Below, piece by piece: positions 33,101 through 42,660 of a stretch of 64,000 bases of DNA. The notes below the pieces were generated by a model that was given only the letters and a program-made list of their open reading frames with translations, was not told the DNA's origin and did no database searches. Source of the DNA: Colicola sp016286205 (GTDB lineage Bacteria > Bacteroidota > Bacteroidia > Bacteroidales > Paludibacteraceae). How positions within the stretch are numbered: the stretch's first letter is position 1; every line of letters starts with the position of its first letter. The position numbers were made by a program, and so were the translations under genes. The DNA lies in the NCBI GenBank assembly GCA_016286205.1, contig JAEESF010000010.1, forward strand, positions 1-64,000, written 5' to 3'.

Positions 33101-36100
33101 GCGGGACTCATACTAACAGATGTGTCGGGTGATTTCGCGTTACGTGTACCGAGGGCTAGTGCTTTCACCCTCCAGGTAGTCAAAGAGGGACACGGCTTCG
33201 AAGGCGACGGATTTGTGCGTATCGATGGCGACTCTCTCCTGACGCTCACTGACCCACAGGATGGTGTACGTATTTGGGATACCACTAAGGTCTGTCTTGC
33301 CGGTCGAGTTGTCGGTGGCCTCAATCAGGCCAAGAAGACCCTCGGATTCGGTCTTTCGGAGAATAACCTTGGAGACAATCTTCGTCTGGTACTCGAACTC
33401 GAGGGCGACAACACCTCTTATATCGTACGCGTGCCCGATGATTTAACCAAAGATACGTTGGAATATGCTATCCCGCATCTCGTATGGGCGGGGGATACGA
33501 TGCAGGTGGTGGATACCGTGGGTACCACGCAACTGCATTATGGGCAAAAACGTATCATCATCGAACCCGACTCTATTACGGGTGAGTTTAGCGCCATGCT
33601 TTTCCCTGTACGCTACAAGTTGACGCAGGCTACTGCTCAAGGTTATTCCTCGCTCTTCGCACAGGGTAAGACTAGCGAGACCATCGACCTCAGCGATGCG
33701 GCCACAACTGACACGGTATTCACCGAAGACGGTAAGCGTGCCTTTGCTAATAGCGTCTACAACCTCACCTATCGTTCGCCGATAGACATCAGTTGTACGC
33801 AAATGCGATATGGAATGACTGAGCCGTACTATGGTGAATTAGCCTGTCAGCGGCCTAACTTGTCCAATCAAACCATGCAGGTACCTTTGGCAGAACGTGA
33901 CACAGCAGGACAGTATACCTATCTCTTTGGAGCACCTGTCTTCAATTCGCAAAACTACGACTTCCTGGTAACGGCTCACGAGGATTACTATTACAACAAC
34001 ATACCTAGTGGTAAACACGAGGAGGTGCGTATCCATGGTGGAACATTGAAGGTTTACAATGGTATGCATGATGATACCAATACGCAAATCATCATTCAAC
34101 AACTCAACCAGAATGGTGAGGCAAGAATCAATATCCCTATCGATTACGTATCTTTCCTTAAGACCGGAGAACAGGCACTTCGCGTTCTGGATATGTCCGT
34201 CGAGTCGGAAGGAGAGTTTATCGAGAAGCAGGTACTCCGTGGTTATGTCATGGGTAATCGCTTCAAAGGAACGGACTATGTGACGGATACCCATGCCAAT
34301 GTCCAAGTATTAGATATCCTCCGTGACCCACCGGGAGCACATAGCTATGCCTACCTCGAGGAAGGAACGACCTACAAGTATGCGTTCTCATTTAACGTGA
34401 AATTTACATTTGGAGTAGATGTAGAAGTGGGCTTTGGTACAAGTATGAATACCTTTATGGGGTCATATGCAGGCGCACCCGGAGCGGGAATATTCTCGGG
34501 CTTGCCATATCAGGCGAATGACTACAAAGGCCTTAGTGTGCCTATAAAGATCGCGTACTATCATCAACATGATGCTTCATATACCTTCTCCACTAACGAA
34601 CGTATAGAGACTAGCTCTGATACATATGATGTAGGACAAGATGCCGATATATATGTTGGTCTCACGCAGAATATGTATTTCGGAGTGACCGATGCAGTCA
34701 AACCTATTGACTCGCTTACCTACGAACTCCTGAAGCCACGTTTCGCAGATGGTTCCATGCAAATCGTCGCACAGGGACAAGATGCAGATGGTAAACCCTA
34801 TTACTTGGCTATTGGCGAGGAAATAGAAGTTGGACCATGTCTCAAATCGACATTCTGCTATACGCATGCACATATTCGCGATGTGCTCCTCCCCGAACTA
34901 CTGCGACAACGTAATGCGTTGCTTCTGACGGGTGACTCGGCAACCGTGCAGGCTATTGCCAACGGACAAAAGCAAGCGGTGTTCCGATCGCTGCTTCCTC
35001 CGACGGATTCTAAATTCGGTACGGATTCCACCTACGTGAAGCATGAGCCGGATAAATCTATTGTGTCGGGTAAGGTCTGGCCGGACCGGATTGCAGAGTA
35101 TAACAAGCAGATAAATGATTGGATCAAAGTGTTGAAAAAGAACGAAACCGAGAAAATCAATGCACTCTATTCAAGCCATGCAGAAGAAGTCGGTACTTGG
35201 TCTATCAGTGGAGGAACCAAGGTGAGTCATAGCGAGAATTATGAGTTTACTAACAACTATGTCAATTATGTTGATTTCGGAGGCCTTTCTGTCACTCCTG
35301 CTGAAGGACTTATAGGATTGTTCAAAAACTCTGCGTCAGCATTCGCTGATCAGCTTATGGAAGTATGGGGAAAAGCAGCAGAGAGAGATCCAAATACGGG
35401 TGATATGGTAGGGAAAGATCCGGTAATGATTAATTCGGAGGTACCTGGTGGGCACTGGAGTGTAGAAGTGACGCCGATACTAAACTTGGACCTGAATTGT
35501 ACTCCAACCAATTACGAAGCGCAATATAAGAAAACCGGCTTCACTCTCCAACCTGATGCCTTCGGGCATATGGATGTGTCTGTATTCCGTATGGTTAGCG
35601 ATAGCAATGTCTTCAATCTGGCGCAAGATACTACGGGACAATTCATCGATCAACAGTTTGTGCAATACGAGAGCGAAACTCACCTATATGGATCTTATGT
35701 CTATCGTTTGAACGGTGGTGCTAGCCGTTGTCCATGGGAGGCTCCGGACTCTACCTGTTTCTATACACCGAAGATGCAACTCTCTGCCGGAACACGCAAT
35801 CTGGAGGAACCGAAACTGGATATCGATGTTCACGAGCGCAGCAATGTGCCGCATGACCAAGCAGCTATCTTCAATCTCCGTATGAGCAATGAGGGTGGAG
35901 GCAACGATGGCATATCGGCTACCTTCAAACTCAAACTGGCTGATAGCTCCAATCCAAAGGGAGCTAAGGTCTATATCGATGGAACTCCGTTGTCGGGTGC
36001 AGGACGTGATATCAGCCTCTCGTCAGGACAGATTATCAACAAGACCATGGAGGTTTATGCGGGCGAAGGATACGACTTCGAGAACCTTGTGGTTCAGTTG

Positions 36101-39100
36101 TCTTCCTCTTGCTGGTCGCCTAGTGTTTCCAAGGCTACTTTTTCGGTACACTACATGCCTGTCTCAAGCCCTGTTAATATTTCCATACCGCATGACAAGT
36201 GGATTCTCAATACCCTGTCGCCGAAGGATGATAGAGGCTATTACATGCCTGTGACTATTGATGGATTCGATACTAACTACAAGCAGTTCGACCATATTGA
36301 GTTCCAGTACAAACTCACTACTCAATCAGACGATGCTTGGGTCAACCTCTGCTCCTACTATGCTTCCGATAGTCTCTACGCTGAGGCTTCCGGTACCAAG
36401 GCAATGATTTCCAATGGCAAGATAGAGAATGTACGCTTCTATGGCGAACGTGACCCGATGGAGCAGAAATACGACCTGCGTGCGGTATCCTTCTGCCGTC
36501 ATGGAACAGGTTTCATCACGCGTACCTCGCCTGTGCTCTCGGGTATCAAGGATACACGTCCACCACGCGTATTCGGTGACCCAGAACCGGCCAACTCTAT
36601 CCTGAGTGTGGGCGACCATCTCATGCTACGTTTCAATGAACCGATAGCCGGCAACTACCTCGACGAGGATAATAACTTCCAATTACTGGGAGCAACCAAT
36701 GGTTTGGGTATTACCGCCTCTACTTCGGTACACTTCGATGGCACTTTCCGTTCGTATGCATATAGCAAGGTTGACCGCAACCTGGCGGCTAAGTCTTTCT
36801 CTATCGATATGTTGGTTCGTCCTTCTTCGCCTTCGCCGGCACAAGTATTCTTCTGCCATGGCGATGATGGTAAGGGTATCATATTCGGTAAGACCGACGA
36901 CAATCGTCTATATGCACAGATGGCGCCTGGTACTGTCATCTACTCCAAACCATTGGATGAGCCGATGACCGCCTTCACACGCGTCGTTATGACCTATGAT
37001 GCTGAGAAATCCAAACTGCGCTTCTATGCTGGTACGATGGAAGTTACCGACGATTCGGGAGCAGGAGCACTTAAGCCTGGATTTAAGTATTCGGTCAATG
37101 CTCCGCTTATCTTCGGTAAGGGATTGCTTGGTGACCTACTTGAGGCACGTGTATGGACTAAGGCGTTGACGTCCGAAGAGGTAGTCAATACCTTCATGGT
37201 TCGCCTCACGGGATACGAGCGCAAACTGGCTGCGTACTATCCGATGAATGCAGGCAAGGGAGAGACACTCACCGATATGGCCAACGGAGCTACACTGTAT
37301 ATGCAAGGTGCTTCTTGGACCACACCGACCGGTATCTCGCTCTTCAACGATGGTTCGCAGAATGTCAAACTCGACCAGAATGCTCTCTCGCGTTCTAACA
37401 CGCAGGATTATTCGCTCATGTTCTGGTTTAAGACCTTCTCTTCCAATGCTACGCTCTTCTCGGCTGGCTGGAAGGCTGCTACGGATTCCACCGATGCACA
37501 AGGTACATGGATTGGCTTTGAGTCGGGTGAACTCATCTTCCGCAACGGCAACCTGGAGATGCATACGGGTAATTACTCCGATGATACGTGGCATCATTAT
37601 GTGCTCACAGTCAATCGAACTTCCAATATCGTTTCTATCTTCGTGGACGCTAAGTTGATTCACCATTTCTCGGCAGATGGTATCAGTCCTCTCAGTGGAA
37701 CGATGTATCTCGGTGCATTCAGTTATCAAGGTAATATTGATGAGTTCGTACTCTATGAGCAGGCATTGCCTAAGTCGCTCATCGAGGCATACGACAATAT
37801 CGCACCTCATGGCGACGAGATGGGCTTGCTTGCTTATCTGCCGTTTGAGGAACGCAAGGAGAACAGCAGCGGTATTATGGAGGATGTATTCACTATCAAT
37901 AACCGTTGTATCTTCAAGGATTCTGAAGGCAATGTGGTAGACAAGATCCAACCGCTCATTCTAGAACCTAAGAATCCGGAGTTTATGGCTGACAAGACCG
38001 AGGATGCTCCTGTTCGTGATCGCAGTGCGTTGAAGAAGTTGAACTTCGATTGGGCATTCAACCAAGACCAATTGCTCATCAATCTCAATATGCTCGACCA
38101 CGAAATCAACAAGCAAACAGTCTATGTGACCGTACGCGATGTAGAGGACCTCAACGGTAACCCAATGGTATCGCCGATGATGTGGCAGGCTTATATTGAT
38201 AAGAATAGTCTCAAATGGGAGAAACGTCAGATTTCGATTCGTCATACTGATGGCGATCATAACGAGAACATCTACGACATCGAGATTATCAACAACAGCG
38301 GTCGTCGCCACCAATATACCATTGAACAACTGCCCGAATGGTTGAGCGTGGATGATTCCTATGGTACGCTCGAGCCGATGGATGAGAAGACTGTTCGCTT
38401 TACCTTCAAGTCAGACATGGCTCCTGGTCTATATTCCGAGCTCATCTATCTAACCGATGAGAACGATCTTAGCGAACCATTGCATGTTGAGTATCTTGTT
38501 GAGACAGAGTGTCCGTGGGAGGAAGTGGACAAAGATAAGTTCCCGTACACTATGTATGTCTGCGGTAAGGTGAAGATAGATGGCTCCTACGATGACGATA
38601 GCCGTGACAAACTCATTGTTACCTATCGTAACGAATGCGTGGGTATGGCCAACATTACCTTCAACAACCAGACACTCGAAACCGATGTCTACCTCACTAT
38701 CTATGGTACAGACGATATGCTCAACCAGCCGATGCACTTCCAGTTGTGGCAGGCCGAGACTGGTAAGATATATGCTCTAACGCCAGACCGTGAGATCGTC
38801 TTCCGCAGCAGTCAGATACTTGGATGTGGCGATGACAATGGAGTTCTCTTCACTACGGGTGGTAGCGAGACCCAGAATATCGAGCTGCAACCAGGATGGA
38901 ACTGGACTTCCTTCAATCTCAATCTCCGCCCTGATGAGACAGGATCTATCAACGACGTGATGAGTGCAGCCGAGCCGTGGACCGTAGGTGATCAGATCAA
39001 GAATCCGTTCACTCAGACCTTCTGCGATTACTCGCTCATTTCTGATCGCTTCGTTGGTTCGCTCACTCATTTCCACTACATCTGGATGCACATGATTTAC

Positions 39101-39895
39101 GCAGCGAACCACAATACAATACGTGTGAACGGTAATGCCATTCCTGCAGACTCCATGTCTATCACGCTTCGCGGCGGAGTATGGAATGCCTTCCCGTGTC
39201 TCTTGAGCAAGACCACCTCTATCACTGAGGCATTGGCCGGCTATTACGACAATGCTACGGCAGGCGATGTGCTCAAGAACCACGACCGATTTGCAGTCTT
39301 CTCACGTGATGGCAAGTGGGTAGGAGACCTCACATCTATCCGCCCGGGAGAAGGATATATGTTCTTCCGCCAAGGACAGGGAGATGTTCAGTTGCATTTC
39401 TACGACCGACTGACTTCTTCGACTCCTGCTCCGCGTCGTCTCAACGAAGCGGCTGACGAGCCTGTCTTCCGCAATCCGAATGCATCGACCAACATGACGA
39501 TGATTGCTAAGGTTCTGACTGATGGACTCGTCAACGAGGATACTTATCTCATGGCTTATGTTGGTGCTGAATTGGCAGGTATGGCTCGTCCGCAAATCGT
39601 GGATAACGACACTCTCTTCTTCCTCACCGTTAGCAGTGATCGCGCAGCCAAGGTGCGCTTCGTTCTCAAGCAGAAGGGTAAGATCTATCCGCTCACCACT
39701 AGCGTGGATGGAACAGCGGCTACGCCTATCACGTATGCGCCGAATGCACACCACGGCAATCTCTTGTCGCCTGTGCTTCTCGAGCCAGGTGACGAAGATC
39801 GTGCACGTAAGATCATCGAGGATAATCACGTCTACATCATCCGTGGCGGACAGCGTTACGATGTCATTGGACGTAGAGTGGAAAATGCGAAATAA
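30185..39895 (+). CDS. Giant secreted multidomain protein with LamG domains and sorting-like tail
   Basis: From the ATG at 30185 this is about 3236 residues. A TTG 39 nt upstream would only add a poor N-terminus, while the ATG gives a clean signal peptide ending SHA. Visible parts are a large N-terminal beta-rich region, two carboxypeptidase-regulatory-like repeats at about 844-920 and 942-1010, a DPPG-containing region at about 1380, two LamG/concanavalin-like domains at about 2181-2330 and 2393-2540, and two copies of a small beta domain at about 2787-2865 and 3102-3185. A short tail VYIIRGGQRYDVIGRRV matches other T9SS-like tails. It is probably a surface adhesin or matrix protein. The family was not recognised as a whole and no catalytic site was seen. 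Confidence 0.8.
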   Translation: MLHKNSFLKPLFLTAFFLLVFVSTSHAIGNDYLEKFNHYSVMSMGNGVLRFNVPIWVWGNTAQRDYFLNCSPSANDSLDSYIWYSSNSNVAHRNQVTRAVSFYADRYGKNSKKGANGAGHIRVHEGSIVVRSTYDGVPQSVAAGNSWTNLELKRKSDAGWDHITYIEFDWYPPTGLENADFYVGISADDWQKLDSTRYNSYLWEWPDKCHGSNMPQSPQLMQPYFYAVNADGPAGRGNAAIQYMTYQDPVSYTTTLQPNSQTITDRSGTLYVKMLDTVRPDFSATFKVKLDGDLTQDLTTNRVNIPAYHKLYDLVATEVLDAEHSVTGDVTLSWNVHTPEAEEILPNDIWEIQRALNKDFTDAQTVQLVSYSADSTSYHYSENVVDVLSKDTTTSHESSLTLHQDVTAYLNGDKSAEYEASFSCDKFSSPGKTLYYRVRRASSSVWGWDHDYALTTSVDKQDFLAPLADTMPNYWLDDDFENNRKVHFNIKINNEIVSRERPSEDECTFTCKMTKTYQDVPLNFLIHHTGSLPTGINYVFYYQDPRTGESKTVPVNPYSNQVHAVVPGGSVVRLMIQGTSLVAPTTTSLGEITMPVRGVIYFTNTASMKHVVNVLYNQDEENTAWLDSLDAANHLNKDSIRHAMYEQFCAQLDSNGTVRCNWDKNAMIYLQRIFVETGDTIELLVPRDSIIRQADGSWAAHMVDVAAHSCVHYRYAVRLDQTNSLRKVHDQRQLLPKPIYGEDLYTNTSAKVKRFDATQGTDKYGVLLTWDPTEGSVDEYRISRRDKGSTADFDSITTTVMTNYRDSNTIPDKEYEYKLQIYYTCNDTTTIHEATTTGRRSPYGSIAGQVHYEDGTGCPGVTMTVQSIVGTDTTEVHTLTDQQGAYLFDSLRYGDGTDYTIFPTSQTATFTYNNHSPGTATIQLSMENPVAERIDFDNISSVRFTGRVLYKNSSIPVRDASILVNGIPARNAAGLILTDVSGDFALRVPRASAFTLQVVKEGHGFEGDGFVRIDGDSLLTLTDPQDGVRIWDTTKVCLAGRVVGGLNQAKKTLGFGLSENNLGDNLRLVLELEGDNTSYIVRVPDDLTKDTLEYAIPHLVWAGDTMQVVDTVGTTQLHYGQKRIIIEPDSITGEFSAMLFPVRYKLTQATAQGYSSLFAQGKTSETIDLSDAATTDTVFTEDGKRAFANSVYNLTYRSPIDISCTQMRYGMTEPYYGELACQRPNLSNQTMQVPLAERDTAGQYTYLFGAPVFNSQNYDFLVTAHEDYYYNNIPSGKHEEVRIHGGTLKVYNGMHDDTNTQIIIQQLNQNGEARINIPIDYVSFLKTGEQALRVLDMSVESEGEFIEKQVLRGYVMGNRFKGTDYVTDTHANVQVLDILRDPPGAHSYAYLEEGTTYKYAFSFNVKFTFGVDVEVGFGTSMNTFMGSYAGAPGAGIFSGLPYQANDYKGLSVPIKIAYYHQHDASYTFSTNERIETSSDTYDVGQDADIYVGLTQNMYFGVTDAVKPIDSLTYELLKPRFADGSMQIVAQGQDADGKPYYLAIGEEIEVGPCLKSTFCYTHAHIRDVLLPELLRQRNALLLTGDSATVQAIANGQKQAVFRSLLPPTDSKFGTDSTYVKHEPDKSIVSGKVWPDRIAEYNKQINDWIKVLKKNETEKINALYSSHAEEVGTWSISGGTKVSHSENYEFTNNYVNYVDFGGLSVTPAEGLIGLFKNSASAFADQLMEVWGKAAERDPNTGDMVGKDPVMINSEVPGGHWSVEVTPILNLDLNCTPTNYEAQYKKTGFTLQPDAFGHMDVSVFRMVSDSNVFNLAQDTTGQFIDQQFVQYESETHLYGSYVYRLNGGASRCPWEAPDSTCFYTPKMQLSAGTRNLEEPKLDIDVHERSNVPHDQAAIFNLRMSNEGGGNDGISATFKLKLADSSNPKGAKVYIDGTPLSGAGRDISLSSGQIINKTMEVYAGEGYDFENLVVQLSSSCWSPSVSKATFSVHYMPVSSPVNISIPHDKWILNTLSPKDDRGYYMPVTIDGFDTNYKQFDHIEFQYKLTTQSDDAWVNLCSYYASDSLYAEASGTKAMISNGKIENVRFYGERDPMEQKYDLRAVSFCRHGTGFITRTSPVLSGIKDTRPPRVFGDPEPANSILSVGDHLMLRFNEPIAGNYLDEDNNFQLLGATNGLGITASTSVHFDGTFRSYAYSKVDRNLAAKSFSIDMLVRPSSPSPAQVFFCHGDDGKGIIFGKTDDNRLYAQMAPGTVIYSKPLDEPMTAFTRVVMTYDAEKSKLRFYAGTMEVTDDSGAGALKPGFKYSVNAPLIFGKGLLGDLLEARVWTKALTSEEVVNTFMVRLTGYERKLAAYYPMNAGKGETLTDMANGATLYMQGASWTTPTGISLFNDGSQNVKLDQNALSRSNTQDYSLMFWFKTFSSNATLFSAGWKAATDSTDAQGTWIGFESGELIFRNGNLEMHTGNYSDDTWHHYVLTVNRTSNIVSIFVDAKLIHHFSADGISPLSGTMYLGAFSYQGNIDEFVLYEQALPKSLIEAYDNIAPHGDEMGLLAYLPFEERKENSSGIMEDVFTINNRCIFKDSEGNVVDKIQPLILEPKNPEFMADKTEDAPVRDRSALKKLNFDWAFNQDQLLINLNMLDHEINKQTVYVTVRDVEDLNGNPMVSPMMWQAYIDKNSLKWEKRQISIRHTDGDHNENIYDIEIINNSGRRHQYTIEQLPEWLSVDDSYGTLEPMDEKTVRFTFKSDMAPGLYSELIYLTDENDLSEPLHVEYLVETECPWEEVDKDKFPYTMYVCGKVKIDGSYDDDSRDKLIVTYRNECVGMANITFNNQTLETDVYLTIYGTDDMLNQPMHFQLWQAETGKIYALTPDREIVFRSSQILGCGDDNGVLFTTGGSETQNIELQPGWNWTSFNLNLRPDETGSINDVMSAAEPWTVGDQIKNPFTQTFCDYSLISDRFVGSLTHFHYIWMHMIYAANHNTIRVNGNAIPADSMSITLRGGVWNAFPCLLSKTTSITEALAGYYDNATAGDVLKNHDRFAVFSRDGKWVGDLTSIRPGEGYMFFRQGQGDVQLHFYDRLTSSTPAPRRLNEAADEPVFRNPNASTNMTMIAKVLTDGLVNEDTYLMAYVGAELAGMARPQIVDNDTLFFLTVSSDRAAKVRFVLKQKGKIYPLTTSVDGTAATPITYAPNAHHGNLLSPVLLEPGDEDRARKIIEDNHVYIIRGGQRYDVIGRRVENAK

Positions 39896-39913
39896 TCAAA
39901 ATCGACGAATAGT

Positions 39914-40390
39914 ATGAAAACGAAATTATTGATAATCGCTTCTTGCGCCCTGCTGCTTCTGGCAGCGGGTTGCAAGAATCAACCGGAAACATTAGGCGGC
40001 AGCATTAACAAACCCGCATGGCAAAAACCTGCCGAGTATGATTACAGCAGTTCGATGACTGCGGTTGTAAAAATCGACTTGCTAAAGGACTATCCATCAA
40101 TGGCAATGGATTGGCATCTTCGCGAGAGCGATTTGCTGGCTGCTTTCATCGGCGACAAATGCTGTGGAGTGGCTAGTTATAACCAAGCTGACAGCCTCTT
40201 CTACCTCTTTATCGGAGATGCGGCTGACCCAGCACTCACAGACAAACAGGTAACGCTACGCTATTGGTCTGCGTATTACAGAAATCTGTTCCTCGCAGCC
40301 AATGTATTCCCGTTTGTCAACGACGGACGCCAAGGAGACGCAGATGCCCCCTTTGTGCCGACTTTTGTTGTTGTGGAAAAAGATAAATAA
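39914..40390 (+). CDS. Small lipoprotein sharing a domain with the giant protein
   Basis: This 158-residue lipoprotein has a signal ending LLAAGC with Cys20. The rest (about 45-158) is one domain with the pattern MTAVVKIDL...DLLAAFIGDKCCGVA...FYLFIGDAADPALTDKQVTLRYWSA. The same pattern (M..V.KV...D.L.AYVG.E..GMA...FLTV) occurs twice near the end of the giant protein 18 bp upstream. Such domains recur in Bacteroidota surface proteins, but their role is not established. The shared domain and spacing suggest the two work together, for instance as a membrane partner. It converges with the M13 peptidase gene, leaving a 4-bp gap. Confidence 0.75.
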   Translation: MKTKLLIIASCALLLLAAGCKNQPETLGGSINKPAWQKPAEYDYSSSMTAVVKIDLLKDYPSMAMDWHLRESDLLAAFIGDKCCGVASYNQADSLFYLFIGDAADPALTDKQVTLRYWSAYYRNLFLAANVFPFVNDGRQGDADAPFVPTFVVVEKDK

Positions 40391-40394
40391 ACCC

Positions 40395-42428
40395 TTACCA
40401 AATACTTACGCGGTTCTCCGGGGCGATATAGAGTGGTGACTCTTCGGTCACATTCCATGCCTCGTACCACGCACCTATTTGCGGTAGTGCACCATTAACG
40501 CGCCAACGTCCGAGTGAATGAGGATCGGACTTGGTGCGTTGTAGTATCTCTTCCGGACGAATATTGCCTGCCCATACATTTGCATAAGCCAGGAAGAAAC
40601 GTTGTGCAGGAGTAAATCCATCACGGGTCTGCAGGCGGTCTTTCTCTGCTTTCGCTGCTTCGTTATTGCAGAATGCCAGATACGATACTTGCAGTCCTCC
40701 GTGGTCAGCGATATTTTCACCCAAAGTGAATGCACCGTTGGCATATACGCCCGGAGCTACCTCAATCTTGTTGAAGGCTTCTTCCATCACTTTCGTGCGC
40801 TCGTCAAAGGCAGCCTTGTCTTCGGCGGTCCACCAGTTGGCTAAGTTGCCGTTTTTGTCAAACTGACAACCTTGGTCATCGAAGCCGTGAGTCATCTCGT
40901 GGCCAATCACAACACCTATTGCGCCATAGTTGAACGCATCGTCTGCGCTCATGTCGAAGAATGGATATTGCAGTATACCTGCAGGGAAGCAAATCTCGTT
41001 GCTTGAAGGATTGTAGTAGGCATTCACCGTTTGAGGTGTCATATACCATTTTTTCTTATCCACCGGTTTGCCCAGATAACTCATGCTGTACTCTTGTTCA
41101 AACTTAGCAGCGCGCTGCAGGTTGGTGTAGTACGCATCGTTTTTGTCAATCGTCAGTTTGCTATAGTCACGCCACTCATCGGGATAACCGATCTTGATGG
41201 TCATTGCATTCAATTTCTCCAGTGCTTTAGCTTTCGTCTCCTCGCTCATCCAAGTCAGGTTCTCGATGCGTTGACCAAGCGCTGTTTGCAGATTATGCAC
41301 CAATGCCAGCATACGCTCTTTGTTTTCCTCGGGGAAGTATTTCTTTACGTACATCTGTCCTACGGCTTCGCCCAGCGTACCATTCACAATACCTACGGCG
41401 CGTTTCCATAGTGGCGATGGCTCCTCGCGACCGCTCAGGATATTGCCATAGAAATGGAAATTCTGCATGTAAATCTCTGTCGTCAGATATGATGCCGAAC
41501 CATCCAATACCTGCCATGCAAAAAGAGTCTTTAGATCTTCCAGTGGCTCTTCTGCCAGCATCTTGCCTACTTCCTGCAAGTGAGGAATCTGACCGATAGA
41601 CAGACTGTCCAGACTGATACCCAGTGCTGCGAAATACTGTTTCCAGTCAATCTGCGGAACCAGTGCCTGCAAATCGTCCACAGACATCTTGTTGTAGTTC
41701 ACTTGCGGGTCACGCAGTTCTACATTCGAGTATGCGGCTTTGGCCAAACGAGTCTCCAGTCGCAGCACTACATCAGCACGTGCTTCGGCATTGTCGAAAC
41801 CGTAGAGTTCGAACATACGTGTCACATGCTTGCGATACTCGTCGCGTATCATGCGTGTGTGCTCGTCTTCGTCAATATAATAGTCTTTCTCGCCCAGTGC
41901 AAAACCAGCCTGATACTCATTCAAAATGTTCATCTCGCTGTTCATGGCATCGGCATCAACATACATTGCCCACAGACCGAATTCCATCGCTTTGCCCAGC
42001 ACTTCCGAGAGTTGCTCACGATTGGCAATTCCTTCGATTTCATCGAGAGTTTTCTGTACGGCTGCAATACCTTCCTGGTCACGTCTAGCGGTGTCCATAC
42101 TTAGGTTATACAGGTCGCCGATTTTTTGCTCTACGGTGCCATCTTTTACCTTTCTGTTTCCATCTTTCGCCTTCTCCGCAATCTCCTGAATTAGTCCATT
42201 CACTTGCTCCAAGTTCTGCAGGCCCAGTTTGTCGAACGAACCAAATCGGCTGTATTCCGGAGTCAAAGGGTTATTGGCCATCCATCCGCCACAGGCGTAT
42301 TGATAGAAATCGTTTTGTGCCACAACGGTTGTATCGAGGTTGGCAAGGTCGATACCCGTAGTCTGTTGTTTAGTACATGCTGTTGTCATAAGCATAATCG
42401 CTCCAAGCGATAAAAGTAGTTTTTTCAT
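40395..42428 (-). CDS. pepO: M13 family zinc metallopeptidase lipoprotein (PepO/neprilysin-like)
   Basis: This 677-residue peptidase belongs to the neprilysin family. The start at 42428 gives the lipoprotein signal MKKLLLSLGAIMLMTTAC with Cys18. A Met 69 nt upstream at 42497 would overlap the -33 box and lie before the transcription start, so it is rejected. The zinc site is HEMTH at about residue 508, with the third ligand in GENIADHGG, and NAYYNPSSNEICFPAGILQ just before it is the substrate-binding strand. It should be anchored in a membrane facing the periplasm or exterior and cut peptides. It is transcribed alone from 42467-42498. Confidence 0.93.
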   Translation of the reverse strand: MKKLLLSLGAIMLMTTACTKQQTTGIDLANLDTTVVAQNDFYQYACGGWMANNPLTPEYSRFGSFDKLGLQNLEQVNGLIQEIAEKAKDGNRKVKDGTVEQKIGDLYNLSMDTARRDQEGIAAVQKTLDEIEGIANREQLSEVLGKAMEFGLWAMYVDADAMNSEMNILNEYQAGFALGEKDYYIDEDEHTRMIRDEYRKHVTRMFELYGFDNAEARADVVLRLETRLAKAAYSNVELRDPQVNYNKMSVDDLQALVPQIDWKQYFAALGISLDSLSIGQIPHLQEVGKMLAEEPLEDLKTLFAWQVLDGSASYLTTEIYMQNFHFYGNILSGREEPSPLWKRAVGIVNGTLGEAVGQMYVKKYFPEENKERMLALVHNLQTALGQRIENLTWMSEETKAKALEKLNAMTIKIGYPDEWRDYSKLTIDKNDAYYTNLQRAAKFEQEYSMSYLGKPVDKKKWYMTPQTVNAYYNPSSNEICFPAGILQYPFFDMSADDAFNYGAIGVVIGHEMTHGFDDQGCQFDKNGNLANWWTAEDKAAFDERTKVMEEAFNKIEVAPGVYANGAFTLGENIADHGGLQVSYLAFCNNEAAKAEKDRLQTRDGFTPAQRFFLAYANVWAGNIRPEEILQRTKSDPHSLGRWRVNGALPQIGAWYEAWNVTEESPLYIAPENRVSIW

Positions 42429-42466
42429 TATAGTTGAACGTTTTTGTTGAGTTCGAATTTGCGGTG

Positions 42467-42498
42467 CAAAATTACAACAATTTTTTGATATAAACAAA
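42467..42498 (-). promoter_or_regulatory. Promoter of the M13 peptidase gene
   Basis: On the minus strand a -33 TTTG (42495-42498), a 20-bp spacer with ATATCAAAAAA, and a -7 TAATTTTG (42467-42474). Confidence 0.75.
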
Positions 42499-42502
42499 TG
42501 TA

Positions 42503-42576
42503 AATTTCAAAATCACGGGATAATATACGTTGTATATTATAGGTATGGGTAGGATACGTGATTGTCTCGTGACCAT
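42503..42576 (-). repeat. Copy of the mosaic repeat with AT-rich hairpin, upstream of the M13 peptidase gene
   Basis: Read toward the peptidase gene it is TGGTCACGAGACAATCACG, a conserved spacer, then a hairpin with 9-bp arms (ATAATATAC/GTATATTAT at 42520-42540) and CGTGATTTTGAAATT. It is nearly identical to 61266-61333 and matches 151-215. It lies between two divergent promoters. Confidence 0.8.
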
Positions 42577-42608
42577 CATGGAGTGGGCAAACTATTTTTA
42601 GATAAAAA

Positions 42609-42640
42609 TTTGCATATATGCAAAAAAAGTATTAACTTTG
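42609..42640 (+). promoter_or_regulatory. Promoter of the rsmF-like gene with palindrome over -33
   Basis: A -33 TTTG at 42609-42612, a 20-bp spacer and a -7 TAACTTTG at 42633-42640. The perfect palindrome TTTGCATATATGCAAA (42609-42624) covers the -33 box and recurs in the aroB promoter. Confidence 0.75.
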
Positions 42641-42660
42641 CAGCCGTTTTTTAGGAACGA

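Noticed and set aside
42429..42497. Longer M13 peptidase start at 42497
   Set aside because: It overlaps the promoter and would hide the lipoprotein signal that starts at 42428.
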